Shown here one piece after another: positions 39,276 to 48,647 of a DNA stretch of 53,478 bases. Below the pieces are notes generated by a model. The model saw only the letters and a program-made list of their open reading frames with translations, did no database searches and was not told the DNA's origin. Position 1 is the stretch's first letter. Every line of letters begins with the position of its first letter. A program made the translations under genes and the position numbers. Source of the stretch: DASQFD01 sp035633255 (GTDB taxonomy: Bacteria; Actinomycetota; Actinomycetes; Actinomycetales; Dermatophilaceae). Location of the stretch: NCBI GenBank assembly GCA_035633255.1, contig DASQFD010000073.1, positions 1-53,478 on the forward strand, read 5' to 3'.

Positions 39276-41204
39276 TCAGTCGTCCTCGTCGTCGAGCTTG
39301 ATCGAGCTGGTCTGCTGGACCTGCATGAGGAACTCGTAGTTGTTGCGCGTCTTGCGCAGCCGGTCCAGGAGGAGCTCGATGCCCTGCTGGCTGTCGAGCG
39401 CGGCCAGCACGCGGCGCAGCTTCCACATGATCTTCAGCTCCTCGGGCGCGAGGAGGATCTCCTCCTTGCGGGTGCCCGAGTTGTTGATCTCGACCGCCGG
39501 GAAGATGCGCCGGTTGGCGAGCTGGCGGTCCAGGCGCAGCTCCATGTTGCCGGTGCCCTTGAACTCCTCGAAGATCACCTCGTCCATGCGCGAGCCGGTC
39601 TCGACGAGCGCGGTCGCGAGGATGGTCAGCGAGCCACCGTGCTCGATGTTGCGGGCCGCGCCGAAGAACTTCTTCGGCGGGTAGAGCGCGGCGCTGTCGA
39701 CACCACCGGAGAGGATCCGGCCGCTCGCGGGCGCGGCGAGGTTGTAGGCCCGGCCGAGCTTGGTGATGGAGTCGAGCAGCACGACGACGTCATGACCCAT
39801 CTCGACGAGCCGCTTCGCCCGCTCGATGGCCAGCTCGGCGACCGTGGTGTGGTCGTCGGCGGGGCGGTCGAAGGTCGAGGAGATAACCTCGCCCTTGACG
39901 GCCCGCTGCATGTCGGTGACCTCCTCGGGCCGCTCGTCGACGAGGACGACCATGAGGTGGCACTCGGGGTTGTTCGTCGTGACGGCGTTGGCCAGGGCCT
40001 GCATGACCATCGTCTTGCCGGCCTTGGCCGGGGCGACGATGAGGCCGCGCTGCCCCTTCCCGATCGGGGCGACGAGGTCGATGATCCGCGTGGTCAGGAT
40101 GTTCTGCTCGGTCTCCAGCCGGAGCCGGTCCTGCGGGTAGAGCGGGGTCAGCTTGCCGAACTCGGGCCGGCGCTGGGCCTCGTCCGGCGTCATGCCGTTG
40201 ACGGTGTCGAGCCGGGCCAGCGGGTTGAACTTCTGCCGGTTGTTGCGCCCGCCCACGGTCTGCTGCTGGGTCTCCTCGCCGTCCCGGCCCACCTTGATGG
40301 CTCCGGTCACGGCGTCGCCCTTGCGCAGGCCGTTGCGCTTGACCATGCCGAGCGGGACGTAGACGTCGTTGCTGCCGGGCAGGTAGCCGGTGGTGCGGAC
40401 GAACGCGTAGCTGTCGAGGACGTCGAGGATGCCGGCCACGGGCACGAGCACGTCGTCCTCGGCGATCTGGGGCTCCGGCTCGCCCTCGACGCCGGGGGTG
40501 CCCGGCGCTCGGCGCTTGTCGCGGTTGCGGTTGCGGTTGCGCCGCCGGCGACCACCGCGGCCGTCGCCGTCGTCGTCGCGGGGACCCTGACCGCCCGAGT
40601 TCTGGAAGCCCTGTCCCTGCTGCTGGCCCTGTCCCTGCTGACCCTGTCCCTGTCCCTGCTGGCCCTGTCCCTGCTGGCCCTGTCCCTGCTGGCCCTGGCC
40701 CTGGCCCTGCTGCTGGCCCTGCTGCCCCGAGCGGCGGTCCTCCCGCCGGTCCTCACGGCCGTCCCCACGGCGCGGCTCGCGCCGGTCCTCCAGCGAGCGC
40801 TCGTCACGACGCCGGTCGTCGCGCTGGCCATCGCGCTGTCCGTCACGCCGGTCCTGCGGCCCGCGGTCGTCGCGGCGCCCCCCGGCGCGGTCCTCCTGGT
40901 GCCCGCCGGCGCCCACGTCGCGGCGGGGCGAGTCACGGTCGTCGTTGCGCCGGTCGGCGACCGGGGCGGGCGGGGCGTCCGCCGCACGGGCGGTGGCGCG
41001 GGCGGGCGCGGCGGCGGGGCCGCTCTCACCGTTCTGGCGCGCCTTGATGGCGAGGACGAGGTCCCCCTTGCGCATCTTGGCGGTGCCGGTGATGCCCATG
41101 CTCAAGGCCAGACCCTGCAGCTCGGCCAACCGCAGCGCGGTCAGCGAACCCGAGCGGCGCGCGGGCGCCGAGGTCGATTCCTCGAGGGTGGTGGTATCGG
41201 TCAC
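39276..41204 (-). CDS. rho: transcription termination factor Rho with large disordered insertion
   Basis: A 642-residue Rho. The N-terminal Rho_N helical domain (about 15-55) contains LAELQGLALSMGITGTAKMR. A disordered stretch of about 190 residues follows: Arg/Asp-rich (about 80-155), then a Gln/Gly repeat (about 156-200), then an Arg/Asn segment. The RNA-binding domain (VAGILDVLDSYAFVR) and ATPase domain come after, with Walker A APAKAGKT near 390 and VLLDSITKLGRAYN. It is a hexameric RNA helicase that ends transcripts. Insertions here are known in Micrococcus and Mycobacterium Rho, but the Gln/Gly part is unusual. The GTG start has GAAGGA upstream. Confidence 0.96.
   Translation of the reverse strand: MTDTTTLEESTSAPARRSGSLTALRLAELQGLALSMGITGTAKMRKGDLVLAIKARQNGESGPAAAPARATARAADAPPAPVADRRNDDRDSPRRDVGAGGHQEDRAGGRRDDRGPQDRRDGQRDGQRDDRRRDERSLEDRREPRRGDGREDRREDRRSGQQGQQQGQGQGQQGQGQQGQGQQGQGQGQQGQGQQQGQGFQNSGGQGPRDDDGDGRGGRRRRNRNRNRDKRRAPGTPGVEGEPEPQIAEDDVLVPVAGILDVLDSYAFVRTTGYLPGSNDVYVPLGMVKRNGLRKGDAVTGAIKVGRDGEETQQQTVGGRNNRQKFNPLARLDTVNGMTPDEAQRRPEFGKLTPLYPQDRLRLETEQNILTTRIIDLVAPIGKGQRGLIVAPAKAGKTMVMQALANAVTTNNPECHLMVVLVDERPEEVTDMQRAVKGEVISSTFDRPADDHTTVAELAIERAKRLVEMGHDVVVLLDSITKLGRAYNLAAPASGRILSGGVDSAALYPPKKFFGAARNIEHGGSLTILATALVETGSRMDEVIFEEFKGTGNMELRLDRQLANRRIFPAVEINNSGTRKEEILLAPEELKIMWKLRRVLAALDSQQGIELLLDRLRKTRNNYEFLMQVQQTSSIKLDDEDD
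40611..40728. repeat. low-complexity repeat encoding the Gln/Gly segment of Rho
   Basis: Reiterated CCCTGTCCCTG and CTGGCCCTG units of 6, 9 and 15 bases encode alternating Gln and Gly over about 40 codons. Copy number should vary by slippage. Confidence 0.85.
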
Positions 41205-41341
41205 GAAGGATCCTTCCCCTCGTCGATGGTCCGTCCCTTGCGGGACCGGACCGGGGTGGGTGGCCGTGTCTGGCCGGTGACGTCCACGGGACGGGAAGAA
41301 CAGTGAGGGGGTGCGGGGCACGGCTCACGGAGGGCCCGGTC

Positions 41342-41421
41342 GTGGGGGTGCGGTCCGCGGGGGGCATCGGGTCGATCTTCCGGCATCACCTGCGGCGCTG
41401 CGCCCAATGTAGCACCCCCAC
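41342..41421. repeat. 10-bp inverted repeat spanning the rho start-of-transcription region
   Basis: GTGGGGGTGC (41342-41351) and GCACCCCCAC (41412-41421) are exact reverse complements about 60 bases apart. The right copy overlaps the spacer of the predicted rho promoter. They could be an operator pair, or thrB transcript ends. Confidence 0.45.
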
Positions 41422-41433
41422 CTGGGCCGTCAT
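41406..41433 (-). promoter_or_regulatory. predicted rho promoter
   Basis: On the minus strand, ATGACG (41428-41433) and TACATT (41406-41411) are separated by 16 bases. It predicts a leader of about 195 bases before the rho GTG, long enough for the autoregulation known for rho genes. Confidence 0.5.
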
Positions 41434-41474
41434 CTCCGCTTCGCCCGGACCCGGCGCGTGTCGGCCGTGCGCCG

Positions 41475-42410
41475 CTACCCCCGGCGGGCGGTCAGGACGC
41501 GCGCCGACGCGCCGCGCTCCGGGATGTCCGGGGTGAGCACCCGCCAGCCGGCCGGGGCGCCGGCACAGACGACGTCCACGGTCCGGCTGGTGGCCAGCAC
41601 GAGCACCGAGGGCCCGGCCCCGGAGATGACGGCCGCGTGGCCGTCGCCGCGGAGCCGGTCGACGAGGTCCATCGAAGCGGGGTAGGAGCTGCGTCGCGGT
41701 TCCTGGTGCAGCCACTCCCGCGTGCCGGCGAGCAGGTGCTCCGGGGCCTGCCCCAGGGCGTGGACGAGCACCGCGGCACGGGCGGAGTTGGCGGCCGCGT
41801 CGGCAAGCCGCACCGAGGCCGGCAGGACCGACCGCGCCCGGGCGGTCGACAGCTGGGCCGAGGGTGCGAAGACCACGGGGACCACGTCGGGGTGCACCGG
41901 CAGGCGCACGGTGGTGGTCCCGCGCTGCGGGTCGTCCGACCAGGACAGCGTCGCCCCGCCGAAGACGCTGGCCGACGCGTTGTCGGGGTGGCCCTCGAGC
42001 CGGCTGGCGAGGTCGTTGGCGAAGCCGAGGTCGACGTCCTCGCCGCCGGCGAGCGCCTGCGCCGCGACGATCCCGGTGACGATCGCCGTGGCGGAGGACC
42101 CCATCCCGCGGCCGTGCGGCACCGCGTTCTCGCAGTCGAGGTCGAGGCCGGGCGGGGGGGGAACGCCGAGCTCCACCCAGGCCCGCCGCATGGCGCGCAG
42201 CACCAGGTGGCTCTCGTCGAGGGGCACGCTGCCGGCGCCCTCGCCGCGCACCGTGACCGTGACACCCGGCCCGGGGCTGACGGTGACCCGGCAGGTGTCC
42301 CACACCCCGAGGGCCAGGCCGAGGGAGTCGAAGCCCGGCCCGAGGTTGGCGCTGCTCGCCGGCACCCGCACCTCGACCGACGTGCCGACGGCGGGCGCCG
42401 AGACCGCCAC
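41475..42410 (-). CDS. thrB: homoserine kinase
   Basis: A 311-residue GHMP-family kinase that phosphorylates homoserine on the way to threonine. The ATP-binding motif is VPHGRGMGSSATAIV, the N-terminal VRVPASSANLGPGFDSLGLA is characteristic, and the third GHMP motif is SGAGPSVLVLA. The GTG start comes one base after the thrC stop. It is the last gene of the argS-lysA-hom-thrC-thrB run. Confidence 0.96.
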   Translation of the reverse strand: MAVSAPAVGTSVEVRVPASSANLGPGFDSLGLALGVWDTCRVTVSPGPGVTVTVRGEGAGSVPLDESHLVLRAMRRAWVELGVPPPPGLDLDCENAVPHGRGMGSSATAIVTGIVAAQALAGGEDVDLGFANDLASRLEGHPDNASASVFGGATLSWSDDPQRGTTTVRLPVHPDVVPVVFAPSAQLSTARARSVLPASVRLADAAANSARAAVLVHALGQAPEHLLAGTREWLHQEPRRSSYPASMDLVDRLRGDGHAAVISGAGPSVLVLATSRTVDVVCAGAPAGWRVLTPDIPERGASARVLTARRG

Positions 42411-42411
42411 C

Positions 42412-43512
<1,101 letters not shown>

Positions 43513-43513
43513 C

Positions 43514-44842
43514 TCAGGATCCTTCCACGCGCATCACAGACACGACCTCGTCCACCGTCTCGAGCCGCTCGAGGGCGTCGACGGTGGCGGCGAGGGCGGC
43601 GTCCGGGGCGGTGTGCGTGACGACGACGAGGTCGGCGCGGGAGTCCCGCCCCGCGCCGGGGGCGGCCACCGACTGCCGCACCGTCTCGATGGAGACGTCG
43701 TGCGCGGCGAACGCGGCGGCGACCTGGGCGAGGACACCCGGACGGTCGGCGACGTCGAGGCTGATGTGGTACCGGGTGAGCGACCGGCCCATGTCCACGA
43801 CGGGGAGGTCGGCGTATGCCGACTCGCCGGGTCCGCGACCGCCCGCGACCTTGTGCCGGGCCACCGCCACGACGTCCCCGAGGACGGCGGAGGCCGTGGG
43901 GTCACCACCGGCGCCCTTGCCGTAGAACATCAGCCCCCCGGCGGCCTCCGCCTCGACGAACACCGCGTTGTAGGCCTCGCGCACCGACGCCAGGGGGTGG
44001 CTGCGCGGGACCATCGCCGGGTGCACCCGGACGCTGATCGCCTCGCCGTCGCCGTCCGGCCCTGGCACCCGCTCGCAGATCGCCAGGAGCTTGACCACCG
44101 AGTCCATCTGGCGGGCCGCCTCGATGTCGCCGGCGGTGACGTCGGTGATGCCCTCACGGTGGACGTCCGCGCCGGACACCCGGGTGTGGAAGGCGAGGGA
44201 GGCGAGGATGGCTGCCTTCGCGGCGGCGTCGAACCCCTCGACGTCGGCCGTGGGGTCGGCCTCGGCGTAGCCGAGCGCCTGGGCCCGCTCGACGGTCTCG
44301 GCGAACCCCGCCCCGCTGACGTCCATGGCGTCGAGGACGAAGTTCGTCGTGCCGTTGACGATGCCGAGGACGCGGCGCACGTGGTCGCCCGCGAGGGACT
44401 CCCGGATCGGCCGCAGGATGGGGATGGCGCCGGCGACCGCCGCCTCGAAGTAGAGGTCGACGTCGTGCTCGTCGGCGGCGGCGTAGAGGGTCGGGCCGTC
44501 CTCGGCGAGCAGCGCCTTGTTCGCCGTGACGACGGAGGCGCCGTGCCGCATCGCCGACAGCAGCAGTCCGCGCGCCGGGTCGATGCCGCCGATCACCTCC
44601 ACCACGACGTCCGCACGGGTGACGAGGTCCTCGGCGTCGCCGGTGAACAGGGCGGGGTCGACGGGGACGTCGGAGCGGTCCCGGCCGGGGCGGCGGACCG
44701 CGACACCGACGAGCTCGAGCGGCGCGCCCACGCGGGCCGCCAGGTCGTCGGCGTGCTCGACGAGCCGGCGCGCGACGGCCGAGCCGACGACGCCGCAGCC
44801 GAGGAGGGCGACGCGCACCGGAGCGGTCCGCTGGTGCTCCAT
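43514..44842 (-). CDS. hom: homoserine dehydrogenase
   Basis: A 442-residue enzyme reducing aspartate semialdehyde to homoserine. It has the NAD(P) fold with VALLGCGVVGSAVARRL, the SVVTANKALLA segment, the catalytic block GIVNGTTNFVLDAM and GYAEADPTADVEGFDAA. A C-terminal ACT domain (about 355-435: ISLDVADRPGVLAQVAAAF) is the usual site of threonine feedback. The ATG at 44842 is given; a GTG at 44863 that overlaps the lysA stop (GTGA) is an equally possible start. Confidence 0.95.
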   Translation of the reverse strand: MEHQRTAPVRVALLGCGVVGSAVARRLVEHADDLAARVGAPLELVGVAVRRPGRDRSDVPVDPALFTGDAEDLVTRADVVVEVIGGIDPARGLLLSAMRHGASVVTANKALLAEDGPTLYAAADEHDVDLYFEAAVAGAIPILRPIRESLAGDHVRRVLGIVNGTTNFVLDAMDVSGAGFAETVERAQALGYAEADPTADVEGFDAAAKAAILASLAFHTRVSGADVHREGITDVTAGDIEAARQMDSVVKLLAICERVPGPDGDGEAISVRVHPAMVPRSHPLASVREAYNAVFVEAEAAGGLMFYGKGAGGDPTASAVLGDVVAVARHKVAGGRGPGESAYADLPVVDMGRSLTRYHISLDVADRPGVLAQVAAAFAAHDVSIETVRQSVAAPGAGRDSRADLVVVTHTAPDAALAATVDALERLETVDEVVSVMRVEGS

Positions 44843-44859
44843 GGGTGGTGTCGTGCCTC

Positions 44860-46338
44860 TCACTCGCTGGCGACCGTGCTGGTGCGCTCCGACCCGTCGA
44901 GGTCGTCGACGTCGAGCGCCAACAGGTCCTCGATCGTCTCACGACGCACGAGCACGCGTGCGCGGCCGTCCCGCACCGCGACGACGGGCGGCCGAGGGGT
45001 GTGGTTGTACTGGCTGGACAGGCTGCGGCAGTAGGCGCCGGTGCCGGGAACGGCCACCAGGTCACCGGGGCGCAGGTCCGCCGGCAGCCACTCGTCGAGG
45101 ACGACGACGTCACCGCTCTCGCAGTGCCGCCCCACCACCCGCGAGAGCCGCGGCGGGGCGTCGGAGGTGCGGCTGGCCAGGGTGCACGAGTAGTCCGCCT
45201 CGTAGAGCGCGGGGCGCACGTTGTCGCTCATGCCCCCGTCGACCGAGACGTAGGCCCGGCGGTGCCCCTCCCCGAGCTCGACGTCCTTGACCGTGCCCAC
45301 CTCGTAGAGGGTGAAGGTGCTGGGCCCCGCGATCGCGCGCCCGGGCTCGACCGAGACGCGGGGCGCGGACGCGGGGTCGCGAAGCCCGACCCCGGTCAGC
45401 TCCCGGGTCAGGATGTCGGCGAGCTGCTCCCCCAGCTCGCCGGGTGTCAGCGGCGTGTGCTGCGAGGTGTAGGCGACGCCGAAGCCGCCGCCGAGGTCCA
45501 GCTCGGGCAGGGGGTGACCGACGTCGCCGGCCACCGAGGCGTGCAGCCCGACGAGCCGGTGGGCGGCGAGCTCGAAGCCCCCGGTGTCGAAGATCTGGGA
45601 GCCGACGTGCGCGTGCAGGCCCCGCAGCTCCAGCGCGTCGGCGTGGGACAGCACGGCACGCACCGCCGCGAGCGCCTGCCCACCGGCGAGGCTGAACCCG
45701 AACTTCTGGTCCTCGTGCCCGGTCGCGATGAACTCGTGCGTGTGCGCCTCGACGCCGACCGTCACCCGCACCAGCACGGGCGCCCGCACGCCCAGGTCGC
45801 TCGCGACGGCCGCGACCCGCTCGATCTCGGTGAAGGAGTCGAGGACGATGCGCCCCACACCGTGGGCGAGCGCCGCGCGGATCTCGGGCAGGCTCTTGTT
45901 GTTGCCGTGCAGCGTGATCCGCCCGCCGGGGAAGCCGGCTCGCTGCGCGACAGCCAGCTCCCCCCCGGTGCACACGTCCAGACCCAGCCCCTCCTGCGCC
46001 ACCCACCGCGCGACCGCGGTGCAGAGGAAGGCCTTGCCGGCGTAGTAGACCTCCGCTCCGGCGAGCCGGTCGGCGAAGGGTGCGGTGAAGTCGTCGCGGA
46101 AGGCGCGGGCGCGGGCCCGGAAGTCGTCCTCGTCGAGCACGTATGCCGGCGTGCCGTGCTGCGCGGCCAGCGTCACCACGTCCAGGGCGCCCACCGCCAG
46201 CCGACCGGCGTCGTCGCGGGTGACGGTGCGGGCCCACAGCTGCGGCAGCAGGGCCATGACGTCGTCGGGGTGGGGCAGGTAGAGCGGCGGGCCGCCGTAC
46301 CCCTCCGCGTGGAGGGCTCCCGCCTCGTGGGCGCGCAC
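44860..46338 (-). CDS. lysA: diaminopimelate decarboxylase
   Basis: A 492-residue alanine-racemase-fold PLP enzyme making lysine from meso-diaminopimelate. The PLP Lys102 is in VYYAGKAFLC; HGNNKS, GLHAHVGSQIFD, the glycine loop LGGGFGVAY and the SVDGGMSDN and GRHCESGDVV active-site segments follow in order. The N-terminal 30 residues form the short extension common in actinobacteria. The GTG start lies 11 bases after argS. Lysine and threonine branches of the aspartate family are thus joined in one transcript. Confidence 0.96.
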   Translation of the reverse strand: MRAHEAGALHAEGYGGPPLYLPHPDDVMALLPQLWARTVTRDDAGRLAVGALDVVTLAAQHGTPAYVLDEDDFRARARAFRDDFTAPFADRLAGAEVYYAGKAFLCTAVARWVAQEGLGLDVCTGGELAVAQRAGFPGGRITLHGNNKSLPEIRAALAHGVGRIVLDSFTEIERVAAVASDLGVRAPVLVRVTVGVEAHTHEFIATGHEDQKFGFSLAGGQALAAVRAVLSHADALELRGLHAHVGSQIFDTGGFELAAHRLVGLHASVAGDVGHPLPELDLGGGFGVAYTSQHTPLTPGELGEQLADILTRELTGVGLRDPASAPRVSVEPGRAIAGPSTFTLYEVGTVKDVELGEGHRRAYVSVDGGMSDNVRPALYEADYSCTLASRTSDAPPRLSRVVGRHCESGDVVVLDEWLPADLRPGDLVAVPGTGAYCRSLSSQYNHTPRPPVVAVRDGRARVLVRRETIEDLLALDVDDLDGSERTSTVASE

Positions 46339-46349
46339 CGGTCAGGCCC

Positions 46350-48008
46350 TCACATGCGCTCCGGCGCCGAGACGCCGAGCAGGCCGAGTCCGGTGGCGAG
46401 CACCTGCCGGGTGGCGTCGTTGAGCCACAGCCGGGTGCGGTGCAGGTCGGTGACCTCATCCTCCGACGTCAGCGGGCGGACCCGGCAGGTGTCGTACCAC
46501 TTGTGGAACCGGCCGGAGAGGTCCTCGAGGTAGCGGGCGACGCGGTGCGGCTCCCGCAGCCGGGCGGCCGAGGCGAGCACCCGCGGGAAGTCGCCGAGGG
46601 CGGCGAGCAGGGCCGCCTCCGTCGGGTCGGAGAGGAGGGCGGCGTCGAAGCCGTCCTCCCGGCGCACGCCGTCCTCGCCCGCCAGCCGGGCGACGTTGCA
46701 GGTGCGGGCGTGTGCGTACTGCACGTAGAAGACGGGGTTCTCGTTCGTCCGCCGGGTCAGCAGGTCGAGGTCGACGTCCATGGCCGAGTCGGCCGAGCTC
46801 CGCGTCAGGGCGTAGCGGGCGGCGTCCACGCCCACCGCCGACACGAGGTCCTCGAGCACGACCACGGTGCCCGCGCGCTTGGACATCCGCACCGACTCGC
46901 CGTCCTTGACGAGGTTGACCATCTGGCCGATGAGGATCTCGAGGTTCTCGTGCGGGGTGTCGCCGAAGAGGGCGCACATCGCCATCAGCCGCGCGACGTA
47001 GCCGTGGTGGTCCGCCCCCAGCATGATGATCACCGAGTCGAAGCCCCGCTCGCGCTTGTCGAGGTAGTAGGCGAGGTCGGCCGAGATGTACGCCGGCTGA
47101 CCGTCGGCCTTGATGACCACCCGGTCCTTGTCGTCACCGTGCTCCGACGTGCGCAGCCAGACCGCGCCGTCCTTCTCGTAGATCGCGCCCAGCTCGGTCA
47201 GCCGGGCGACGGCGCGCTCGACCGCGCCCGACTCGTGGAGCGCGTTCTCGTGGAAGTAGACGTCGAAGTCGACTCCGAACTCGTGCAGGGAGGCCTGGAT
47301 CTGCTCGAACATCAGCGCCACCCCGCGGGCGCGGAACCGCTCCTGCGCCTCGGCGTCGGGCAGCGCGAGGATCCCCGGCTCGTCGTCCAGGACCCGCCCG
47401 ACGATGTCGGCCAGGTAGGCCCCCGCGTAGCCGTCCTCCGGCGCCTCGTGGCCGCGGGCCGTCGCGAGCAGGGAGCGGGCGAAGCGGTCGATCTGGGCGC
47501 CGTGGTCGTTGAAGTAGTACTCCCGCGCCACCTCGGCCCCCGCCGCCTCGAGCACCCGGGCCAGGGCGTCGCCCACCGCGGCCCAGCGGGTCCCGCCGAG
47601 GTGGATGGGGCCGGTCGGGTTGGCGGAGACGAACTCCAGGTTGATCCGCCGGCCCCGCTCACCGTCCCCACGCCCGTATGCCGTGCCGGCCGTCACGATC
47701 GCGCGCGCCAGCTCCCCGGCGGAGGCGGCGTCGAGGGTGACGTTGAGGAAGCCGGGCCCGGCGACGTCGACGGCGGCGACCCCGGGGACCTCGCGGAGCG
47801 CGGAGGCGAGGGCCGCGGCGAGCTCGCGGGGCGGCATACCGGCGCCCTTCGCCAGCTGCAGCGCGACGTTGGTGGACCAGTCGCCGTGGTCGCGGTTGCG
47901 TGGACGCTCCACGCGCACCTCTTCCGGCACGGGGGCGGCGAGGTCACCGGCGGCGGCCAGGGCCGCGAGCGCGGCACGGATCGCGGCGGAGAGGGCCTCG
48001 GGCGTCAC
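46350..48008 (-). CDS. argS: arginyl-tRNA synthetase
   Basis: A 552-residue class-I synthetase. The N-terminal Add-1 domain is about 1-90 (VRVERPRNRDHGDWSTNVAL). The HIGH equivalent is in SANPTGPIHLGGTRW, the KMSKS equivalent is VRMSKRAGT, and the C-terminal DALR anticodon-binding domain ends in LGLLGVSAPERM. The GTG at 48008 gives normal length. The gene follows the receiver-protein gene by 11 bases and precedes lysA by 11, so the three are one operon. A tRNA-Arg gene lies divergently 0.5 kb upstream. Confidence 0.97.
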   Translation of the reverse strand: MTPEALSAAIRAALAALAAAGDLAAPVPEEVRVERPRNRDHGDWSTNVALQLAKGAGMPPRELAAALASALREVPGVAAVDVAGPGFLNVTLDAASAGELARAIVTAGTAYGRGDGERGRRINLEFVSANPTGPIHLGGTRWAAVGDALARVLEAAGAEVAREYYFNDHGAQIDRFARSLLATARGHEAPEDGYAGAYLADIVGRVLDDEPGILALPDAEAQERFRARGVALMFEQIQASLHEFGVDFDVYFHENALHESGAVERAVARLTELGAIYEKDGAVWLRTSEHGDDKDRVVIKADGQPAYISADLAYYLDKRERGFDSVIIMLGADHHGYVARLMAMCALFGDTPHENLEILIGQMVNLVKDGESVRMSKRAGTVVVLEDLVSAVGVDAARYALTRSSADSAMDVDLDLLTRRTNENPVFYVQYAHARTCNVARLAGEDGVRREDGFDAALLSDPTEAALLAALGDFPRVLASAARLREPHRVARYLEDLSGRFHKWYDTCRVRPLTSEDEVTDLHRTRLWLNDATRQVLATGLGLLGVSAPERM

Positions 48009-48019
48009 GGGCAGGGAGT

Positions 48020-48457
48020 CTAGGACGCCGGGGCGGCGTCCCTTCCGTCTCGGGCGAACCGTGAGACGACCCCCACGAGCGCCTCCGGGTCGAACGGCTT
48101 GGTGATGAAGGCGTCGAGCCCGGCCTCGGCCGCCTGGATGCGGTCGGAGACCTGGACCGAGGCGGTCACCATGATCACCGGGACCGCCCGCATGCGGGGG
48201 TGCGAGCGGATGGCCGCGATGGTCCACCAGCCGTCCTTGGGGCCCATCTGTGCGTCGAGGACCACGACGTCCGGGGTCGGCAGCTCGGGGTCGATGAGGC
48301 GTGCCATCGCCTCGTGGCCGTCGGCCGCCTCCTCGACGGCGAACCCCTCGAGCTCGAGGTTGATCCGCATGAGCTGGCGAATCGACGCGACGTCGTCGCA
48401 GAGGAGGACGAGTCCCTTCTCGTCCGTGGGCTCGTCCGGGGGCGAGCCGGATTCCAT
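48020..48457 (-). CDS. single-domain response regulator (receiver only)
   Basis: A 145-residue CheY-like receiver without an output domain. The acidic pocket Asp21/Asp22 (LLCDDVASIRQLM), phospho-acceptor Asp68 (VVVLDAQMG), Thr98 (IMVTASV) and Lys120 (FITKPFD) are all in place, so phosphorylation is feasible. No kinase is nearby. It heads the argS-lysA-hom-thrC-thrB run with an 11-base gap. Confidence 0.93.
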   Translation of the reverse strand: MESGSPPDEPTDEKGLVLLCDDVASIRQLMRINLELEGFAVEEAADGHEAMARLIDPELPTPDVVVLDAQMGPKDGWWTIAAIRSHPRMRAVPVIMVTASVQVSDRIQAAEAGLDAFITKPFDPEALVGVVSRFARDGRDAAPAS

Positions 48458-48524
48458 GGCTGCAACTCTAGGCTGCTACCCTTCCGCAGCGGCCCCGAAT
48501 GCGGTAATGACGGGCCGCCGACGA

Positions 48525-48596
48525 GCCCCCGTAGCTCAGGGGATAGAGCACCGCCCTCCGGAGGCGGTGGCGCAGGTTCGAATCCTGCCGGGGGCG
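48525..48596 (+). tRNA. tRNA-Arg (anticodon CCG)
   Basis: A complete 72-base cloverleaf: acceptor GCCCCCG/CGGGGGC, D arm GCTC...GAGC, anticodon arm CCGCC-CTCCGGA-GGCGG with CCG anticodon (reads CGG), and T arm GCAGG-TTCGAAT-CCTGC. The CCA end is not encoded. It is divergent from the receiver gene. Confidence 0.97.
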
Positions 48597-48647
48597 CTCG
48601 ACGCAGTGGGGGCGCCGACGGGGGCGCCGGCGCCGCCCGCCACGGCG

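Noticed and set aside
48525..48596. tRNA-Arg as an integration site
   Set aside because: No integrase, no repeated tRNA 3' end and only housekeeping genes follow.
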